Assembly: GCF_000687475.1 (NCBI RefSeq)
Contig: NC_057316.1
Coordinates: 4,340,001 to 4,404,000, forward strand
Reading direction: 5' to 3'
Length of the DNA stretch: 64,000 nucleotides
Source of the DNA: Ustilaginoidea virens
Lineage: Eukaryota > Ascomycota > Sordariomycetes > Hypocreales > Clavicipitaceae
Shown: positions 10,236 through 22,044 of the stretch, piece by piece
Numbering within the stretch: position 1 is the first letter of the stretch
How the letters are laid out: every line of letters begins with the position of its first letter
Translations under genes and position numbers: made by a program
Notes under the pieces: model-generated
The model's database searches: none
Seen by the model: the letters and a program-made list of their open reading frames with translations, nothing else
Told to the model about the DNA's origin: nothing

Positions 10236-10955
10236 TATTGCAATTCTCAAGGTCACTATAAAAGCAGAGCCTTACTAGCTAGCTAGATGGCACAAGACTG
10301 TCTGCGACCTGTGAACTAATCTTAGTATAAATACTAGATTTTTCACTAAGTCCTAAGACTATACAAGTGCTATAAAGCAGGGCAAGTGTAAAGGCAAGGC
10401 AAATATAAGATAACCAAAAACGCAGGGAAGGTGGAAGTTAAGAGGCATGTAGTGCATTAACAGGTTCGATTGTGCTGCCCTTCTACTATCTAGAAAGAAG
10501 GGGAAAAGCTATCCTATATATACACGAAGGAGGGGTGGGCCCAGGCATCCAAGGTAGCCAGTAAGAAAGCTCCCCGTAATGCTTGCTATGCCACGTATAT
10601 AATACGTCAGCAGCCCCACTATATCCAGCCTTTCCAACCACCCTAACCACCGCACTAGTAATTAGCCACCACGCTAGTGACTAACCACCACGCTAGTGAC
10701 TACCCACCACACTAGTGGACTAGCCACCACACTAGTAGGCCCACCACGCTAATTTAGCAATGCCACACCTTTTTTAATAAGGCCTACCTTACTTGATATA
10801 CAGTAAATAATCCACTGAAAATCCTAAGGTAAAAGGCAAAGGCCTAAGGTTGGTAAGACTACCGTAAGTCCAAGAGGCGGTATAATGGTCAGAAGGTTAG
10901 TAGGCCAGTAGGGCATTAGGCCAGCAGCCTAGTAGGCTACTATAGGATTTTAACA
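10236..10955 (-). repeat. Nested Copia LTR, right copy (5' LTR)
   Basis: 720 bp, apparently identical to 3741-4460. It should contain the promoter for the polyprotein. It is flanked on its inner side by the primer-binding site and on its outer side by GTAAT. Confidence 0.92.
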
Positions 10956-10960
10956 GTAAT
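10956..10960. repeat. Target-site duplication GTAAT (right)
   Basis: Second copy of the 5-bp target duplication of the nested Copia, matching 3736-3740. Confidence 0.9.
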
Positions 10961-13900
10961 ACTCTCGATAATATTGCGGTTAATATCATTATAACTAGCC
11001 CGTTAAAGCAATTTAGAGAGCCTATTAATAGAGGGGTGCCCAAATCGACGATATAGCTGACGGATTTCTTATAACGATAGATAAAAGGCTGTAGTATCTA
11101 TAGCATTAAGAGTCCACTATAGGTATCCCTATTTCCTAATAATTAGAACCTTAATATCCCCTTTGATAAGTAAGTTATCAATATTATCCAGCTTTACGCC
11201 TATCCTATCTATATCCGTAATAGAATAGAGAAAGGGGGTGCTGCTATCAAGAACGTGGAAGGGGATATTACCGAATATCATTAGGACATTCAATATACTA
11301 GAAGATATGGCAGAACCTGCTCCGAAATTCACTATATGCTTCTTATCAGTTATCTCGATGGTTAGGGTCTTCATCAATCGCATTAAGGCCTTTGCTTGAC
11401 CTAGGCCTACTATTAATAGGCTAAAGGCGCCGGTATCCGGTAGGATTCCGCGGAAGGTATAGTCACTATAGCATTCTTCTTCTAGAAAGGCAGAATTACA
11501 GTCTAGTAGTGGTAAGGGCATTCGGAAGGGGTCAATCTATAGGAAGGCATATCGGCATAATTTATCCTATAGGGCTTGCAACGTCTTAATAGATAAAGAA
11601 AGTAACGGTTCTATTTGTGTAGGGGCTAAGAAATACTAAGTAGCTATAAATTATGGTGCGATAGCATCCTCTGTATCCCAATATATAACCCCTGCCATTA
11701 TAACTTCAATATTTTTAATAATATCATTAAAATCGGTATCTTCAAGGGCTTAATCGGCGGTCCCTTTGTATTCCTATAGGAAAATGCGGAATTTCTTATT
11801 ATTAGGAGCGGTCCAATTAGAGCGGTTCTTTAGCTATTATGCCTTTAATTCTTATTGCTCTTTATCAGTATAGTTGGATGACTAATATCCTGATTTATTA
11901 TAAATGAAGTATCTTCTTTGACGGGGCCTAGCTAGAAAGGCGCGATTCTATTATTGCCGTTAAGGGGGTCCGTATTATTAAGGGCATTAATACCGGTTAT
12001 AGGATTGACCGTATCTACGATCTGTAAATAACGCTATATTATTATCAATATCAATATCTCTAACATCCTGATATTATTAAGGCTATTATTGAAGGAAATA
12101 ATACTGCTAATTCGTATAGGTAGTCTTATAGATTAAAAGGGATCGCTATAGGTCAGCGGCGAGGCCTTCGAATATAGAGGCATAACGATATATAGCCTAG
12201 TTACACTTAGGGGTATCCTTTATAGCATTAAGCACTTGCCGATGAAGCTCTATATCAGCTATAAAGGGGGGAAAAAGACTATAATATAGGCGCTAAAGTT
12301 CCTCTAGTAGGATATTAAGGCATTCTAGCTTTAACTTATCAGGATGTTTCACGATAGTTAATTAGAGCGTTATTTTATTCTAATGGTGCAAATAGAATTG
12401 CTCTATGCTCTCATTTTTGAAATAGCTTTTAACTTTGCGGACTATATTATTAAAAGTGAGGGTATTACGAATGCGTTCGATATTATTAAAGTAATATATC
12501 TTAGCATCGCTAATTAGCATGATTTGAAAGGCTCTTATAAGTGTATAATCGGGCAATCCTAGAAGGCGGCACTTGCTCTTAAAGGATACTACCTTTAGTA
12601 TAAGGAAGTCATCTATTTTGCCGCTATATCTATCCTCTATGCGATAGCTGCGTAAGAGGTCAGATATCTTCTTCGAAATATCATTAAACCCGGCCTCTAT
12701 ATAGGCTCTTTAGGTATAATCTTCTTAGTGGTATTCCAAAGGGTATTCCGGAACGGCTTATCGGTAGCCTTACGGTAGGCTGACGGGATCTCTAGCTGGG
12801 TTATCCTATAACCCGGGTCGGTCTAGGTTTACCGGTCCTCCCGTTAAGATGGTCCGTTTATCGGCCTAAGTAGGCCGATAGTACCGGGAGGGGTCCGGTG
12901 CCGTGCCTATCTTTAGCATTATCGGGTGAGGCATTAAAGCCAGTAGTTGAGGCATTTGAGCCTATAGTTAAGGCATTTAAGCCTATGGTTGAGGCATTTG
13001 AGCCTATAGTTGAGGCATCCGGGCCTATGGGTTGTGGCTGCGATACTATGATTCGTAATATCTAGCATCAGGGGCAGCTGTTTTATCAATATTAGGGGCT
13101 TGCCCGGTGCCGCTAGTAGCGGTATATCGGGGAATATTGATATTAGTGGCTTAGAGGGTATCGCCAGCAACTTCGAGGGTATTGCCGTCGGCGCTCTCTA
13201 TTGATTGAAGCATATCATCGGGGCCTATAACCTGACTTCCGGCTCTTATAGGCATACTATAATTCTAAGGGGCATTAGGATAGCCGCCTCGGCTAGCCCG
13301 GCTAGGGGTATAACCCCTAGGATAAAGTATTTAGTCGGTCGGGCTATAGTCATCGTCCATTAAATATTGCTATTATCGGGAGCTTTCCCCTATCTTAAAT
13401 AGCGGCCTATAAATAGACGCTTTCCCTTTCTATTATAGCGGCCGGCCCCTTTCTTTTTCGGTAGGAATAGGGGCCTTCTTTAACGTAGATAGAGGGATGA
13501 GGGGTTATTATGCCGTTAGTATTACAAAGTCCCTAGGGGTCGAAAGGGCTTATAAAGGTCTTCGCAAGGGTAATCGTAAGGGTGTTCGTAAGGGTATTCG
13601 TAATGGTATCTATAAGGATATTCGAACAATTATGGCAGGAAGTGAATTCCTTGAGCTTGTGATAGAGGGGGCATCCTAGTTCATTTGCATCTCCCGTTCG
13701 GTATAAGCAGTAGGGACTAATTGTTCCCTATCTGGGTTTAACCGGGATATAAAGGTCTTACGTGCAAATTAGAGGTCTATTTCTTCTTAAGGCTATTCAG
13801 GCATATGCTCTTATTGTATATAGTGGAGAAGGGTCCTGATTATTAATAATCCTGTGCTTCCAACATATACCCCACGTTCCCGTAGGGTTGTTCGGAATTC

Positions 13901-14149
13901 CCATAGGAGCCGTTTGTTGATACGGCTGAATAGTTCCTTAGTCTACTTATTACAATCCTCACGGAATTATTCCCATAGATCGTCATCCTTCTCATCGCCT
14001 GTTGTGTAATTGTTGATAAGGTAGGCGATACGATTGTGTAACTATTCGTCCGTAGCATTTATAGGGTCAACTTGGTCTATCGAATCGATCCAGTCTTTTA
14101 TGATAATCTTAGCGAAAGGTTTAAGCTTTTCCGGTAGTAGTGCCTCCAT
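10961..14149 (-). pseudogene. Degraded Copia gag-protease, 5' half of old element
   Basis: Gag begins at the ATG at 14149 (MEALLPEKLKPFAK), followed by frequent stops. A 130-codon open stretch at 11521-11129 carries the aspartic protease: FRGILPDTGA, then FGAGSAISS and IGVKLDNIDNLL, the usual Copia protease landmarks. The frame is then broken toward the nested insertion point at 10955. Length and order match the 5' half of a Copia polyprotein. The gene is dead through nonsense mutations, probably RIP, and through the insertion. Confidence 0.8.
12944..13027. repeat. 21-bp tandem repeat in degraded gag region
   Basis: About four diverged copies of AGTTGAGGCATTTGAGCCTAT. On the minus strand they read as a repeated CLNYRLK-type heptad. 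They lie in the low-constraint part of the old Copia's gag. Confidence 0.8.
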
Positions 14150-14714
14150 TATAATATTAATAGAGGTAAGGATGAGGTGGAAAAGGCAGAGAGATAGGGA
14201 GCATTTAGCGTAGGTATTAAAAGGAAGTAATTAAAAAAAGAAGTAATTAGTGAAGGAAGGTAGTAAATTAATAAAGGAAGGAAGGAAGAAAGAAGCAATT
14301 ATCGGGCAGGATATTATAGGCGTTCTGATTACTTATTTGACTATATATCGGTAAATAGGTCCTTTACCATTGTAAGGCTCTGAGTCGCTTGCATAAGAAC
14401 CTGCGTTTATATGCCTGCTAATAGTATCACAATAGATTTAGCGTTCCGTAGTTCCCATCACAACCAAAGATATCGTGATATTCAGCGATCGTTACTGATT
14501 AACACAATCAATCAATATGATATTTAGCGATTGTTCCTCGTAATAAACGAGTAGGGAAGGTTAGACACAATCAATTTATCCCTTAGTCTGTAACATATAA
14601 GCCGTTTCGACTAAATTAGGCTAAATCACGTTCCTTATTAGTACGATCTTTTTAAATCGCCTCTTCTTATTATCCTAGCTAATCTGTGAAGTGAACTTCA
14701 ACTTTACTGATCAG

Positions 14715-15055
14715 TATTGGTTTCACCAAGGGGTACCCAGTTGTACGTAGGGTTGCGCGCGTGGTATTGAGTACCGTAAGGTCACCGGTCAAAGGTATGA
14801 TTACTTCTTTGATTATAACTGATTAACTAAGAGGAAAGAAAGGAAGCAAAAGAGTAATTACACGATATGGCCTTTTTGTGCGTGCCGTAGTCACGTGCTT
14901 CGGCGCGGTCGGGCCGGACTGCCCGCGTGCCCTACCGGGCTCAGGGGCATAGGGGCAAAAGTGGCCACATCGTGCGTAACGGGTGTGCGCGGCACATTCG
15001 TCGCAATGTGCCCAATTGGTGCCCAATTGGGCACCTTGCGACAGCGATTCCGACA
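14715..15055 (-). repeat. Outer Copia LTR, right copy (5' LTR)
   Basis: 341 bp matching 347-687. It retains the less mutated state at most differing sites, although its first dinucleotide is TA instead of TG. The CAAAT target duplication follows at 15056. Confidence 0.85.
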
Positions 15056-15060
15056 CAAAT
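15056..15060. repeat. Target-site duplication CAAAT (right)
   Basis: Right copy of the 5-bp duplication that defines the old Copia insertion; it pairs with 342-346. Confidence 0.85.
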
Positions 15061-18000
15061 ATCAGAGAAAGTACTTCTCCATATAGTTTTCCATATAAAG
15101 TGACCTGACCCACTATTCCCTAATAAACCAATTATATTAAGAGTATAGCCCACAGCAATGGTCAGGTCAGTTAAGTTATTATGGGGGGGTCGGATGATAA
15201 GGGGGGGACACAGGTCGGTTGACCTGTACCCTCCATCGTTGCCATGTGCATGTACGAAGTACTCAGTACTTGCTGCGCACAGATTGACCCAGACCCGCCT
15301 TCTTCCTACTCCGTACTGCGCGTGCAGATAAGAAGCCCGCTGGCTGTCACACATGCCCGTGTCTCGATCAAGCGAGCCGGTGTCACTTGACCAATGTCTT
15401 GAGTGGCTGCTCAATCGGATATGGATTGGTTTATCGCGTGAGATGCCACAAATCCGTTTACCCTCTTCTAAGCTGCTGGCTGCTGATGCAGAGTAATGAA
15501 ATCCACCATCGCTAGTTTCCCGACGGCGCGGTGAGTGGAGCGCCACAGTGGCACCAGCAGCAAATATAAACTACAGGCCCCAGCCGTCCACCCATGTCCA
15601 GCTGTGATTCTTAGACGAGGGCTTGACAAAGGTACCCAGTACTCTGTACTCCGTACCTACTAGGTACCTACCTCTGAAAACCCCTTCTATTAATGGGACA
15701 TCGGACCTGCTTATCTTGCAAGCAAGTAATCCGTCCGTACCAGTAATGCCACGTTGCCTGCCAGCTCTGCTTCAATGTGCTGTGCCGAATCGTCGACGTA
15801 CGTCTATTGCAAATCGTGATGTCACTGATCTGATGTGTGAACCATGTGTACTCCGTACCCTGGTGCAGTCCGATGCAAGTGTCTGGAAACGAAACGCTGC
15901 AAAGCCCAAAGCATCATTTTCCACAGGCCTGCCGTGACCGTGACACTGCCAACCAAGTTTCAATCCCTTTCAGGATGCGTGGCAAAGAGCTCCTAGGCTC
16001 CGGCAGGGAGCGAGTGGACAGGGAAGCGTTTTAACAAGCAGGCTTTGAAGTTTGGCACACAGAGGCAGGCTGTCTGATCGCATCCTTGTGGAAATGGGCG
16101 GCGCCAACTTTAAAGTGGCAAGTGCACACGCAAGAGGCGTCCATCTTATCCGCCCCGTTCCAGCCGAACGTACAACTGAAGCTGTCATTGACAAAACCGA
16201 TGATTGACATCAACTGTATCCTGTTCCCGTTCACACATGGGTAGATAATTCAGGAAACTTGCGTTTAGATGCAATAGAAGCACTCTTCAGATGTGTCTTG
16301 TACTCCTGGCAATTCCTTCTCCGATGTGGCAGGTGGCCTTTTCAGCCAGCTATTATTATCAATTGTTGCAAGGTCAGTTAAGCGGCGCACAACCCGCCAT
16401 TTGGTATAGCAAAAGAAAATGATTCTTTGATCATGGAGGCCAGAGTCACCATGATTGGAAAACATGCAAGGTCTGCGCGAGGACCGGCCAAAGCATGAGT
16501 CAAGGCGTAATTGTTTTTGTAACGAGCTTACCGACTTGCCCTGGTGGGCTGAAAAAGCCTGCTAGCGAGTGTACTTGGGAAAGACATCCATGGGGCTGCC
16601 TTTTCGCCAAATTCCTACTGCCCGTTTCCGTTTACATGCAACATGTCGGAGGGTGAGAGCACCGCAGAAGCAAGCCATGTTCCCGCTTCATGACAAGCGA
16701 GGGGGAAACGCAGTGTGCCGGGAGACTTGCGACCGACGTATGGCTCGATAGCTAGCAGAGCTTGATAATCGGTTCGGTTGCCGCGCTGCTGGAAGAAGGA
16801 CTCGGCCGGACGGAGCTTTGCCATGGCAGGGATTATTCAAGTGTATGTACGGAGTACACGGACACCATCTGACCCAGATGCCAAGATGCTGTCTTTTTGC
16901 TCTGAATCGAATCAGAGTATCCGTCTAGCATTCCTCCAGTCAACTTGGAACAGACATTCAAAATAGTTTCAAAGGCCAAGGGGGGGGTGGGGGGGGTGTT
17001 ACAGTTTCAAAGGCCAAGAGTTTCTGGCGCCCTTTTCGCTTTCTCCGCTTTTCCAAGCCTTGGTTGAAGCTATGTACTTAGCTCGAAAGCCGCGGAGCAC
17101 ATGCTCAAGGTAGCAGCAGCCTTGTGTGGTAGATGCTTGGCATGGAGGAGTCCGAAGTCGTGAGTCGTGCCTGGTTCTCTTTCTGCAACGCTGCCCGATG
17201 GCGTTGCATCATAGCCGAAAGAGGCGGCGTTTTCGAAGAGCATGGAGGTCGCGTCAGGTAGAGAATGTTGCTTCAACTCGCGATTCAACAAGAGACACCA
17301 TAGGCGTGGCAACCAAGGACGGGCGTCCGAGCGAAAGGCATCCGAAAAGCATCCGAAAAATGCCCACACATCGTCGTGGAGTGGAGTCTCTCTTCTGTTG
17401 ATGTGACACGGCTTGCTTTGCCACATCTACTCGATGTGGAAGGGCGTCTGTCTTGTCTTGTGTGGCACTGTGGTCCGGCCCTGCCCAGGCCAGGGGCTAC
17501 GTTACTGCCTGACAATCCAGGCCTCCAGAAGCTGGACCTGGGTACCTAACGTACTCCGTTCTCGTGCACCGTACTCCGTACCCGTGCTCCGTACCAGCAT
17601 GTACCCACACCACAGGCCAGCTTGGGGCTCCTACTGGTTGGCTGCTGCTGCTTTGCCCGTGCAATTTGAACCAACCACGACAACGAGGGCGTCACAACCC
17701 GGCCAGATCCCTTTGGGACACATTTTCAACAGCTCTCATTGACGCCTGCAACGCAACGCAACGCTACGTTACGCATCCTGTGCGTCGACTCGACAACCCT
17801 CGGCACCGCGCCGCATCGTCACCTTGTCAGCCGAAGCCGCAAATTCATCCCAGGCTTCGCTCCGCTTCCGCCTCTCAACCTCCAATTTTGTTCTGTTCTC
17901 CAGCCCCTCGTTAACCGACGCATGGTGTGCTGCTGCCAGGCGATCGATATCCATACCCTTCGTCTCGCAAACCCCACACTCCACAGGATTGAACTTGCCT

Positions 18001-18070
18001 GCCTCCCTGCCCGCCGCTTTGCTGATACTCGGGCGCTCCCGCCAACGAACATTGATAACGTGCAGACACC
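15061..18070. other. Intergenic region between the retroelement nest and SEC27
   Basis: I see no convincing protein or RNA gene here. It holds a 13-bp imperfect inverted repeat (15098-15110 against 15160-15172), a G-rich tract at about 16981-16999, and four exact TACTCCGTA/TACGGAGTA motifs (15647, 15849, 16848, 17572). The last 350 bp are pyrimidine-rich and probably include the SEC27 promoter and 5' UTR. Confidence 0.6.
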
Positions 18071-21000
18071 ATGAAGCTGGACGTCAAGGTCAGTGTCCCT
18101 CCTCGCCGCAATCACTCTAGACCACGGACGGGAGAAGCTGCGCTCGTTCGGTCGGGTCTTGGTTCCCCACCGTCCTTCCTAGCCACAAATCATCCTCCCT
18201 CAAAACGCATTCTTCTCCATCTATTACAAGCAGAATCACTGAGACATGAAAATCTTTTTCCTTCGTCTTCTCCGTCTTTAGCGTCAGCTCTACGCTCGCA
18301 GCGACCGAGTGAAAGGGGTCGACTTCCATCCTCAAGAGCCATGGATCCTCACCACGCTCTACAGCGGTATGCACCCAACTTGCCTGTTGCGTCCTTGTTC
18401 TTCCCCCTCCCCCTTTGGAATAACGCATAATGCTTATTCGGCTCTACCTCTTAGGCCACGCTTCCATCTGGTCGTACGAGACGCAGCAAGTCGTCAAGTC
18501 GTTCGAGGTTACAGAAGTGCCTGTCCGAGCTGGCCGCTTCATCGCACGAAAGAACTGGATTGTCTGCGGTTCCGATGACTTCCAAATACGAGTTTACAAC
18601 TACAACACTTCCGAAAAGGTCACCCAATTTGAGGCACACCCGGACTATATTCGCGCAATCGCTGTCCACCCTACGCTCCCATTCATCTTGACTGCCTCTG
18701 ATGACATGACGATTAAGCTCTGGGACTGGGACAAGGGTTGGAAATGCGTCCAGGTCTTCGAGGGTCACAGCCACTATGTCATGGGGATTGCCATCAACCC
18801 CAAGGACACAAACACGTTCGCCTCGGCATGCTTGGATCGTACTGTCAAGATCTGGAGCTTGGGATCCTCCACCGCCAACTATACCCTGGAGGCCCACGAG
18901 ACCAAGGGTGTGAACCACGTCGACTACTACCCGCACTCGGACAAGCCGTATCTTCTCACAACCTCTGACGATCGAACCGTAAAGATCTGGGACTACACCA
19001 CCAAGTCTCTGATTGCCACTCTCGAAGGTCACACAAACAATGTATCCTTTGCCTGCTACCATCCCGAACTCCCCGTCATCATATCCGGGTCTGAAGATGG
19101 CAGCCTTCGCATCTGGCATGCCAACACGTACCGATTCGAGCAGTCCTTGAACTATAATCTTGAGCGAGCCTGGTGTGTTTCCTACCAGAAGGGCAAGCAA
19201 GGTATTGCCGTCGGTTACGACGACGGTGCTGTGGTGGTCAAGCTGGGACGCGAGGAACCTGCCGTGTCAATGGACGCCTCCGGGAAAATCATCTGGGCCA
19301 GGCACAACGAGGTCGTGTCCTCCATTATCAAGGGTGATGCCTCCGCCAAGGACAACGAACCCATCTCCCTCCCTACCAAGGACATGGGGACTTGCGAAGT
19401 GTATCCCCAAACGCTGATCCACTCGCCCAACGGCCGGTTTGTTGCGGTTTGTGGGGACGGCGAATACATCATTTACACAGCCTTGGCTTGGCGAAACAAG
19501 GCATTCGGATCTGCCTTGGACTTTGTGTGGGGCTCCAAGGAGAATAGCAACGACTTTGCCATCCGCGAGTCGGCGATGAGCGTCAAGATTTACAAAAACT
19601 TCACCGAGAAGAGTGGCGGGCTCGACGTCGGATTCCAGGCCGATGGCTTGACTGGTGGTGTCCTCCTGGGTGTCACGGGGCAGGGTGGCATCTCATTCTT
19701 TGACTGGGCAACTGGTGGTCTGGTACGAAGAATCGAAGTCGAGCCAAAGCATGTCTACTGGTCCGAGAGCGGGGAGCTGGTGGCTATCGCTTGCGATGAT
19801 ACCTGCTATGTCTTGCGGTACTCTCGAGAGAGCTATGTGGAGGCTGTCCAGTCAGGACAAGTCGAAGAAGATGGCGTAGAGGCGGCGTTTGAAGTCATTA
19901 CTGATATTGGCGAGAGGTAAGCCCAAGCCGGGTTTTTTTTTTTTTTTTTTTTTTTTTCCTTCCTTCCTTCCCTTTTTTTGTTCCCCTCTCCCCTCCCTTC
20001 CTGTCTTCTTTCATCTTTCAAACAAAGCTGGCATCTTTCGTATTCTGACAGAAAACCTTTTTGCAGCATTCGGACTGGTGAATGGGTAGGGGACTGCTTC
20101 CTTTACACCAACGGCACCAACCGCCTGAATTATCTAGTGGGCGACCAGACCTACACGGTATCGCACTTTGACAAACCCATGTATGTGCTCGGGTATATTC
20201 AGCGAGACTCGAGGATTTATCTCGCCGACAAGGATGTCAACGTCACATCCTTTGGGCTGTCGCTCCCCGTGTTGGAATACCAGACTTTGGTTCTCCGCGA
20301 GGACATGGAGACGGCCAACGAACTACTACCCACGATCCCTGCCGATCAGCTGAACAAGATTGCGAGATTTCTTGAGGGACAAGGCCACAAGGAACTGGCC
20401 TTGGAGGTTGCTACAGACCCGGAGCACAAATTTGACCTCGCCCTGTCTCTGAACCAGCTGGAGACGGCCTTGGAGCTGGCCCGGGCTGCAGACGTTGAAC
20501 ACAAATGGAAGACTGTGGGCGACGCCGCCCTGGCTGCCTGGGACGTGGCGCTGGCTGCGGAATGCTTCACACATGCCAAGGACCTCGGATCGCTGCTCCT
20601 CGTGCATTCGTCCACGGGCGACAGAGAAGGACTGCAGGCCCTAGGCAAGCAAGCCGAGGAGGCTAGTGCTCACAATGTTGCCTTTTCCTGCTCGTGGCTG
20701 CTGGGCGACGTGGACAAGTGTGTGGAGCTGCTGACCAAGACGGGACGCCTGGCCGAGGCCGTTCTCTTTTCGCAAACATACAAACCTAGCTTGACCAAGC
20801 CGATTGTGCACGACTGGAAAGCGAGCCTGGAGAAGTCGAAAAAGGGCAAGGTTGCCAAGCTGATTGGCGTTCCGGGAGAGGACGACGACTTGTTCCCGGA
20901 GTGGGATGCCTGGTTACAGGCGGAGCGAGAGGGAGAGGGTGGCTCAGGAGAAGAGAAGGCGGACGAGGGGATCAATGGGGTCGCGGATGGTTCCGAAGCT

Positions 21001-21087
21001 GAAGTACACGATGAGGACAAGGCAGAGGCAGAGGCAGAGGCCGAGGCCGAGGCAGAAGAGGCAGAGGAAGAGGAAGAGGACGAGTAA
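18071..21087 (+). CDS. SEC27: Coatomer subunit beta-prime
   Basis: WD40 and solenoid subunit of the COPI coat, which binds dilysine cargo tails and acts in Golgi-to-ER retrograde traffic. Four exons fit: 18071-18088, 18282-18366, 18455-19916 and 20067-21087, giving 861 aa, close to yeast Sec27. The start is the conserved MKLDVKRQLYARSDRVKGVDFHP, split by the first intron after six codons. The N-terminal propeller (about residues 10-300) has repeats ending in IKLWDWD, VKIWSLG, VKIWDYT and LRIWH. The alpha-solenoid follows (LARAADVEHKWK, AAECFTHAKD), then an acidic Glu/Ala tail. The third intron (19917-20066) contains a T tract of about 25. Introns are supported by GT/AG ends and by in-frame joins, not by transcripts. 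Confidence 0.95.
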
Positions 21088-22044
21088 AAGCAAATTTGGG
21101 AGAGAAACACGGAAAACGGCGAAAATGATGGTATGAATTTCCCCAACTTTATATAATGGGCTAGACACGGCGGCAGAGAGGCAGATGTAGTGGCCGCCCC
21201 TGTACGTGTGTAGGTGAGGGACAGCCTAGGCGAGCCATGGAATGATGGACGAAGATGACAAGTACGGAGAAATGCAGATGCCCCAACAACATGCGAATGG
21301 CGGAGCCGAGACGACAAGCAGAGTGCTGTTCCTCTTGACGATGGCGACGGTGCTCTGGCAAGTCGCGCCCTGACATGCATCTTTAACAAGCTGCCCCCCG
21401 GCAGAGGCCTGGCTCAACTAGCTTGCCACTTGGGCACCCGGCAACTTTGCGTCCATCGGGAAGGGGGGGCGAGCGGGCCGCGGAGGCTTCTTTGCAAGCT
21501 CGGCAGCGGCGGACGGGCGATTTAAGATTCGGATCTGCATCCGGGGCTCGGCTTGCGTGGCGGCAAGGTTTGGCGAGGAGCAGGAAAGAAGGCCAAAGGC
21601 ACGGCAGGGCTGTAGGGTAAAAAGGGGGGAAAGGGGAGGACACTTGTGGAAAAAAAGTTAAAGAGAATTTTTCAAAGAAGAAAAAATGGGAGAGAGAGAG
21701 GGAGAGAGGACGGGGCGAGTGGCCCGGAAGAGAGGCAGAGATGGAAAGACAAAGTTTGGCTGGGGAAGGCTAAGCTTGCGCAATCGGCAGTGGCATCGCG
21801 TGACGAAAGGGCTATACATATACACACACAGACACACACACACATATATATATATATATATGATGGGGGAGGGAAGACGACGAGAGCAAGAACCCCTCGG
21901 CAAGACAGGCACACAGACACAGCAACAGCAGGACGCGGGCAGCAGAACCGCGTTTCGGGGCAACGAGATAAGAAAGGACACGAACACGAACACGCACACG
22001 CACACGCACACCAGACACCCGTCGGGGGCGCTCCAGTCATCGCC
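21088..22044. other. Intergenic region SEC27 to sialidase-like gene
   Basis: No gene is recognised. A CA/TA microsatellite lies at about 21819-21861 and CACGAACACG-type repeats at 21978-22012. An open frame runs through these repeats into the sialidase gene, but it encodes only low-complexity sequence and is treated as 5' UTR. Confidence 0.6.

Larger units (their letters stand above)
3741..10955 (-). mobile_element. Intact young Ty1/Copia retrotransposon nested in the old one
   Basis: A 7215-bp element with 720-bp LTRs that I see no difference between, a GTAAT target duplication, a tRNA-iMet-type primer-binding site, a polypurine tract and a single uninterrupted gag-pol frame. Identical LTRs and an open frame mean a recent insertion that has escaped RIP, unlike the host element around it. 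It sits in the integrase region of the old Copia, in the same orientation. All known requirements for autonomous transposition look present, though activity is inference. Confidence 0.93.
347..15055 (-). mobile_element. Old, RIP-degraded Ty1/Copia retrotransposon, split by a nested Copia
   Basis: The element is bounded by 341-bp LTRs and a CAAAT target duplication. Without the 7220 bp of nested element plus its duplicated target, it is about 7.5 kb. It reads on the minus strand: gag starts near 14149, protease is near 11450, then after the nested insertion come the integrase/RT hinge, RT and RNase H, ending at 984. Stop codons interrupt every domain, and the sequence is rich in TpA. The domain order PR-INT-RT-RH is that of Copia, not Gypsy. 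Confidence 0.85.

Noticed and set aside
18451..19200. A 249-codon minus-strand frame
   Set aside because: Antisense of the WD40 exon of SEC27; no independent signals.
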